A stretch of 64,000 nucleotides of DNA from Thalassotalea litorea (GTDB lineage: Bacteria; Pseudomonadota; Gammaproteobacteria; Enterobacterales; Alteromonadaceae). The DNA lies in NCBI RefSeq assembly GCF_005843925.1, contig NZ_VCBC01000011.1, positions 121,586 to 185,585 of the forward strand. The letters are read 5' to 3'. A program made the position numbers and the translations under genes. Positions within the stretch are counted from its first letter, which is position 1, and every line of letters starts with the position of its first letter. Positions 63,861 to 64,000 of this stretch are shown in pieces. The notes beneath the pieces are model-generated. The model was not told where the DNA came from and ran no database searches. It saw only the letters and a program-made list of their open reading frames with translations.

Positions 63861-64000
63861 GTTATCAAGCAATTTGTGTGGGCACTCACGTTAAGATTGA
63901 TTTTACCATTAGCTCGTAAGAGCAAATAGAAAAGTCTTAATGATTTGTGACACATGAGTCTTTATTAATTTATTTAATAATACGTTTATATGTCAGTTAC

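Noticed and set aside
63860..64000. Start of the 16S rRNA gene inside the window
   Set aside because: The conserved 16S 5' sequence is not reached by base 64000; only leader sequence is present.

Overview
The window looks like the chromosome of a marine, alga-associated gammaproteobacterium of the order Alteromonadales (Colwelliaceae/Alteromonadaceae-like). The reasons are a very large TonB-dependent receptor beside sulfatase and GH16 genes, an EfpL (YeiP) paralogue, cysJIH, fadBA and ppa close to the enterobacterial forms, Mrp-type antiporter genes, and a membrane pyrophosphatase. No phage, plasmid or intact insertion sequence is seen. The genus cannot be fixed from sequence reading alone.

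Region 1 (1-20850) is a polysaccharide-utilisation locus for a sulfated red-algal galactan, most likely a carrageenan of the kappa/beta (furcellaran) type. It runs on one strand: an anhydrogalactonate cycloisomerase (cut by the window start), an aldehyde dehydrogenase, an S1 sulfatase, a TonB-dependent receptor, a glycan-binding-type lipoprotein, a kappa-carrageenase-like GH16 lipoprotein, a second GH16, a two-module exported protein of unknown function, a DUF6445 protein with a 2-oxoglutarate-oxygenase-like residue pattern, a clan GH-A glycosidase with a GlyGly-CTERM tail, an FG-GAP/UnbV lipoprotein, a monohaem cytochrome c fused to an unknown beta-rich region, and a beta-propeller dehydrogenase-like protein. 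The last five are not standard members of such loci and may form an undescribed oxidative or accessory module.

Region 2 (20851-27690) is accessory and gene-poor: a membrane protein, an ArsH-like flavoprotein with a cysteine-pair tail, a small charged ORF, an exported protein, a PEP-CTERM protein, remnants of REP-associated (Y1) transposase genes, dusA and short tandem repeats.

Region 3 (27691-31171) is a phage-shock-type envelope-stress operon behind a clear sigma-54 promoter: an unknown exported protein, PspA, a 33-residue membrane peptide, PspC, a membrane protein, a PCuAC copper chaperone and a DUF2333 protein.

Region 4 (31175-36793) is a small sugar locus: a LacI-type repressor divergent from an SSS sodium/solute symporter and a GH3 lipoprotein, with a perfect 12-bp palindrome between them. 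It is followed by efpL, a truncated SLC13 permease and a universal stress protein.

Region 5 (39450-46938) is a nine-gene Mrp-like cation/proton antiporter operon with an unusual subunit layout: MrpE-F-G, an MrpA-C-terminus/MrpB fusion, MrpC, MrpD, and two further NuoL/M/N-like subunits around a small membrane protein.

Region 6 (46945-64000) holds a lipoprotein, cysJIH for sulfite formation and reduction, two small-periphery genes, a K+-dependent-type membrane pyrophosphatase divergent from soluble ppa, fadBA behind a PsrA-like palindrome, an exported helical-repeat protein, and finally tandem rRNA promoters with a boxB/boxA leader. The 16S gene itself begins beyond the window.
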